From the NCBI RefSeq assembly GCF_030913655.1, contig NZ_CP133189.1:3829328-3893327 (forward strand): a stretch of DNA of 64,000 nucleotides. Reading direction: 5' to 3'. The notes beneath the pieces are model-generated. The model was given only the letters and a program-made list of their open reading frames with translations, had not been told where the DNA came from and searched no databases. Made by a program: the position numbers and the translations under genes. Of this stretch, positions 60,025-64,000 are shown one piece after another. The stretch is from Clostridium sp. MB40-C1 (lineage in GTDB: Bacteria; Bacillota; Clostridia; Clostridiales; Clostridiaceae). Position 1 is the first letter of the stretch. Each line of letters starts with the position of its first letter.

Positions 60025-60800
60025 GTGAAAATAGGTGCAACATCAAATATGATTTTTAATTCTATGTCAACAGGACTAAAGTACAATAATCATTCAGGAA
60101 AAGGGATGAGTCCTTTAGAAAAACAAAAGTTTCAGTTGCAAGAACAAATGAAAAAGATTGAGGAAAGTAAGTCTTCTAAAGAAAGTAAGGAAAATTCAAT
60201 TAAAGAACTTCAAGAAAAACTTGAAGAAGTTGAAGCACAGTTAGCTAAGGAAAAGCTTGAGAAATCAACTGAAAAAACAAAAGTTGAAAAATGAAAAAGA
60301 TAAAAGAAATTGAAGAACAAAGAGCAGCAGAAGAAAGTAAAAAGAAAAATTCTCAGGTAATAAATAAAAATGTTATGATTGGAATTACTTCAGCTTCATC
60401 TCATCAAAAAATTGGAAAAGTTGCATACTCAGTGTATAGACAGGCTGAAGCTAAAGGTGATATGGAGGTGGCACAAAGAGCATTAAGATATACTTCTTCT
60501 GAGATTAAAAAATCAGCACAAAGCAAAAAGTTGATTGAGAGAGGTATAAAAGAGTACAAAAAACAAATGGATAATGTTAAAAAAGGTGACACTAAAAAAG
60601 TTATCACTGATAAGATTATTAAAGAAAATAGTGTTATGGATATGAAAGTTGATTCAACTACTGTGGAAGAACATAGCAGGGATACCTCAAAGATTGCGCC
60701 AAATAGTGAAATTAAAGTTCAATCTAGTGAGGATACCTCAAATATTGTTGCAAACACTCAAATTAAAACTGAACCTAGTGTAAAAGAAGCATTGAAATGA
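60025..60800 (+). pseudogene. coiled-coil protein of unknown function, probably frameshifted
   Basis: The GTG at 60025 follows AGGGAGG. The first frame (to 60294) has a short start IGATSNMIFNSMSTGLKYNN and then a long Lys/Glu coiled coil. A second frame from 60291 continues the coiled coil (KIKEIEEQRAAEESKKKN) and adds IGKVAYSVYRQAEAKGDMEV and a Ser/Thr-rich tail. The two overlap by ATGA, but no ribosome site precedes the second ATG. One added A in the A5 run at 60287-60291 makes a single protein of about 258 residues. It follows the two-component genes and may be their target. Function unknown. Confidence 0.65.
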
Positions 60801-60801
60801 T

Positions 60802-60855
60802 AAAGAAATGTCCTTAAAATAGAAAGCAATTTCTACTTTAAGGACATTTCTTTAT
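60802..60855 (+). terminator. terminator after the coiled-coil gene
   Basis: AAGAAATGTCCTTAAA pairs with TTTAAGGACATTTCTT around a small inner hairpin. Confidence 0.88.
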
Positions 60856-60970
60856 TATGTATAGTATTGACATTTACGTTGCGTAAAGATTTATAATTAG
60901 TTTGAAGTACTTCTAAAATAAATTTAAATAATGTAATGTAAGATGGAATCCTTTAATGGAGGAGAAGGTA

Positions 60971-61770
60971 TTGAATAAATTGATAAAGATTAGTGAAGCT
61001 TCTAAAAAATATGATATATCTGCAAAGAACCTTAAGGTATTATTATGAAGAGGTGGGATTATTAAAGAGTATAAGAAATAAAGAAGTCTAATTATAGGAT
61101 GTATGATCAATATAATATGAAAAAATTAAGAACAGAATTTTGCACTTTTTTAAAAATATGCAATTTTCCCTACAAAGAGATTAGTGTTTTATTAACGTAT
61201 AAAGATAATATAGAAACATGATGAAAATTCTTTTTTACAAAGTTAAAAGAAATAAATGAGAGCATAGAACAAACTTACTAATTTTAAAGATATTTTAAAT
61301 TCTGTCATTAAAATTAGTAAAGAAATAGAGTATAGAGAACATAAATATTTGCAATTTTATTAAAGGGAACAAATTTATATTAATAAGAGAAAAATGAAGG
61401 GATGATTTATATGAAGAAATAGTATTATAACTGTTGAATTTGGGTACTGAAATTATTGTTCCTATGGTAGACCCTAATCAAAATGGAACAGTAATAGATA
61501 GAATCAAATCTATGAGAAGTTTGATAGAGAATAGAATGAGTAAAACAAATTCCACTTAATTAGGTTAAAAGGATAATGAGGAAATGAAGGAATTTCAGTA
61601 TAGAGATTTTTATTAAAAGATAGAGTAGTTTTTGATGGCTGCTTATCTAAATATTGGGTATGGAAGTAAAAGAAGATGAGATTATAAGAGATATAGAAAA
61701 TGTAATTATTAAGAATATATCCGAGATCGACGAATCTTTCATCCAGCCCAGATTAATTTTAAGTATATAA
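60971..61770 (+). pseudogene. MerR-family regulator remnant, heavily decayed
   Basis: From a TTG at 60971 the reading LNKLIKISEASKKYDISAKN begins a MerR helix-turn-helix; one extra base then shifts to LRYYYEEVGLLKSIRNKE, and a further shift gives SNYRMYDQYN with FPYKEISVLLTYKD. Later pieces in varying frames (LGTEIIVPMVDPNQNGTVID, IKSMRSL) may be its effector-binding domain. At least two frame changes and several stops exclude a functional protein. Confidence 0.6.
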
Positions 61771-61797
61771 GTACACTGTAAAACTGTAATGTAATGA

Positions 61798-61900
61798 AAG
61801 GTTGTCTCTAAAATGAATTTTAAACACAATATATTGATTAATCTGAAAATTAATCAATATATTGTGTTATTTTTTGCTTTGAGACAACCTCCTTTTTTCT
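61798..61900. terminator. nested long hairpin
   Basis: Outer AGGTTGTCTC/GAGACAACCT encloses an 18-bp perfect stem (CACAATATATTGATTAAT and complement) with T-runs following. It may be a terminator or the end of a small palindromic repeat. Confidence 0.65.
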
Positions 61901-62372
61901 GTAAATTTATTATAAAAATTTTAGTTTATAAAATTGAGAAATTTCTATAATTAAAAAATTCTAAATACATAATGCAAATGTCTTATATTATAGAATTATG
62001 CAGAATTTCTAAGTTTATTCTAAAGTATTTTTAGTTAGGTAAAAATCAAACTTATTTATTAGAGTATAGTAAAATAATTCACAATATCACATATGATTTA
62101 GGGAATTTATTTGTTTTAATATGAAAACTTATGATATAATGCGTAACAAAAAATTTTTAATTCCAATAAAGGACATTTATATATATAAAGTTTATGTAGC
62201 TAATAGTCGTACTAAATAATAGACACATACATCAAAGATATTTAAATTAAATATGTTAACAAAGAGTTATATAGAGATTTTTAAAAATATAGTCCTAGCT
62301 AGAAATGATAAAGGAAGTTTTAAAAGAGCAAAACAATATTCTTCTAAAACAGAGCGCGATTAAAAGATTAAG

Positions 62373-62573
62373 GTGGCTTTACTATTATGTCAAACAGTTT
62401 ATAAAAATAACTTTTTCATAGGTGATTTCATCTTTAGTAAAATCAGAAGAAAAAAGATATGCAGTAAAAATTTAGAATCAGATAAAAAAGAAGTTAATCA
62501 AGAGGTTTCATTTCAAAATTCTAAAGATACCAAAAAATATGGAAAAAGGAATATAACCGTGAGAAAAAGATAG
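62373..62573 (+). other. short basic open frame, doubtful gene
   Basis: A 66-codon frame rich in Lys, Arg and Ser, within decayed DNA. No convincing ribosome site or family match; it is probably a piece of a broken gene. Confidence 0.2.
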
Positions 62574-62579
62574 TTTGTA

Positions 62580-64000
62580 TGGGGATGGGATGGTGATGAT
62601 AACCTCTAGTTTCTGGGTCATGTTGTTACCTTAAGGCATGTGAGTTTAAAAATACTGAAGGTGGGAGAGAGGATATAGATAATATGCTCGAAGATGAGAT
62701 GTTAACAGTATACAAGCTATGTTATTTTTAAAGGTAAGGAAGGACATTTACCTTCTTTTCAAGCTGTGAAAATTATAGGGGAAAGTGGATATGGATAACA
62801 ATAGAAATAAGGATAATTCACCAGAAATGTATTTTAAAAAAGGTGCCAAAGTATGACTATTATTGGAGTGTAGATAAAAAAATATTTGGTTAAAAGATTT
62901 AAAAATTTAGAACAAGAACAACAAAAGTTGTTTATCCTTGTTTATTTCACAATCCCATAAGAAGAATAATATGTGAAAAAAATAGAGAAACAGGGCATTA
63001 AGTTTTGCGGTTTCAGATTAGCAAAAAAATCCAAATGAAGTTTTGAAATTAAATGAACAATTTGCTAGAAATGCTATGAGATTATTATTATTGATATGAT
63101 GAGTTATGACAATCTTTATATTAGAAAAAAAGATTAAATGAATTATTAAATATGAATCACTTAAGAAGTATATAATCTGCTTTTAAACATAGGAAGCTAA
63201 CTGAGTTAATACTGTCAGGGTTATTTTTAGAATTAAGGCAAAAATAAATAATCCAATATTAATTGAAGAAGCCACAAAAACTTTGATAGAATCTAAAATA
63301 AAGTAGGCACAGGAGTAATTATGCAAAAGGAATTGTAAAAGGAGTATGTTTAAATATGCTAGTATTTGAATGCATTGAATGAAAAATTAAAAGCAGACAG
63401 GATAGAGTGGATACGTAAGTTCGTTGTGATATATGGATTTACATATTATTAAAATGAATGAAGTAAAGATATTCCATCAGATAAAAATAATTGAAGAGTT
63501 CAGCTTATAGAAAGTATGCTGTATCTGGATTGCTTATGGATTATTACGGAACATATGATTATGAGCAAAGGTAAATTATGTTGAATATGAATCTCCGAAA
63601 CGTTATAAAGAAGGAAAATGCATACAGATGGTAGAATCTTAAAAACTTATAGACTTTAAAAATACAATACAAAGAATCCAGGAAATTTACGGACTAGCTG
63701 ATGTTATTGGAAAAATAGCATATTACTTGGATGCACCACGACTAACTTATTATTTTAAAGGTAGTGCTTAGAATCTAAACAATTAAAAATACTTCCATAG
63801 ATACATAAGAAGAATAATTAATTCTTATGCTGAGAGTGATCCAGGTAAATTCTATGGAAGCAATGAAACAGCTTTTGACTAGTTATACAGAACATGATTA
63901 TGTATGCAAATTCCGTGGAAAACTTCCAATTTAATGAGTTTATAAAATATTATTTATATTATGATTTTAAGGAAAAAGCCACCTGTTGGATGGGATAATT
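62580..64000 (+). pseudogene. decayed plus-strand coding remnants, running off the window
   Basis: No long frame survives, but protein-like pieces occur in changing plus-strand frames. Examples are IQRIQEIYGLADVIGKIAYY with LDAPRLTYYFKG (63650-63765), and, near 63840-63980, MEAMKQLLTSYTEHDYVCKF then FQFNEFIKYYLYYDF. Both gains and losses of bases are needed to connect them, unlike the uniform single-base losses seen before 60.3 kb. The pieces look like one large unknown protein. A DUF4132-like origin is possible but not established. Confidence 0.45.

Noticed and set aside
60291..60294. ATGA overlap as a true start-stop coupling between two coiled-coil proteins
   Set aside because: No ribosome site precedes the ATG, the coiled coil continues smoothly, and one added A in the A-run joins the frames. 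Kept as the less likely alternative.
61647..61829. Minus-strand 60-codon frame
   Set aside because: It overlaps decayed plus-strand remnants and half of a terminator-like hairpin; no ribosome site.

Overview
The window is very AT-rich, most of its genes have strong GGAGG-type ribosome binding sites, and it carries a conserved block gap / pgk-tpiA-gpmI-eno-secG / rnr-smpB-ssrA. This points to the chromosome of a Clostridium sensu stricto species or a close relative. The species cannot be named from the sequence alone.

Layout. (1) 1-11.8 kb: glycolysis. The 3' half of gap is followed by an inserted four-gene BMP-type nucleoside ABC transporter (lipoprotein, ATPase, two permeases) with its own promoter and a tandem palindromic operator. 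Then come pgk-tpiA-gpmI-eno, led by a promoter with a CggR-like operator, and secG. (2) 12-23 kb: housekeeping and transport. This part holds a membrane pyrophosphatase, RNase R, a TetR-controlled ABC-2 exporter operon on the minus strand with a twin palindromic operator, SmpB, an uncharacterised carrier-like membrane protein, and tmRNA. (3) 23-26 kb: an island boundary with gene remnants (a TetR C-terminus joined to the C-terminus of a flavin oxidoreductase), a GC-richer Cys-tailed unknown protein, and a GreA-family factor. (4) 26-50.7 kb: a nonribosomal peptide synthetase locus. It has two paralogous UGT-like glycosyltransferases, a stand-alone A-PCP loading module, about 5,600 codons of C-A-PCP modules ending in a degenerate condensation-like domain, a Rossmann plus SGNH-like protein, an Sfp-type phosphopantetheinyl transferase and a type II thioesterase. 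The predicted product is a glycosylated hexapeptide, roughly Asn-Glu-hydrophobic-X-aromatic-Gly. I do not recognise it as a known clostridial metabolite. (5) 50.7-60.9 kb: accessory genes. These are a lipoprotein, an APC permease, a chemotaxis receptor, a guanine-riboswitch-controlled pbuX-xpt pair, a LytTR/GHKL two-component pair and a coiled-coil protein. (6) 60.9-64 kb: a decayed stretch with MerR-like and other remnants and no intact gene.

A striking global feature is that 1-43 kb has no disrupted large gene, while most genes from 43 to 60.3 kb carry losses of one (once two) A or T, nearly all in short homopolymer runs. This could be local sequence error or genuine decay, and it decides whether the NRPS pathway is functional. 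Broken genes are therefore given with both the observed reading frames and the reconstructed reading.
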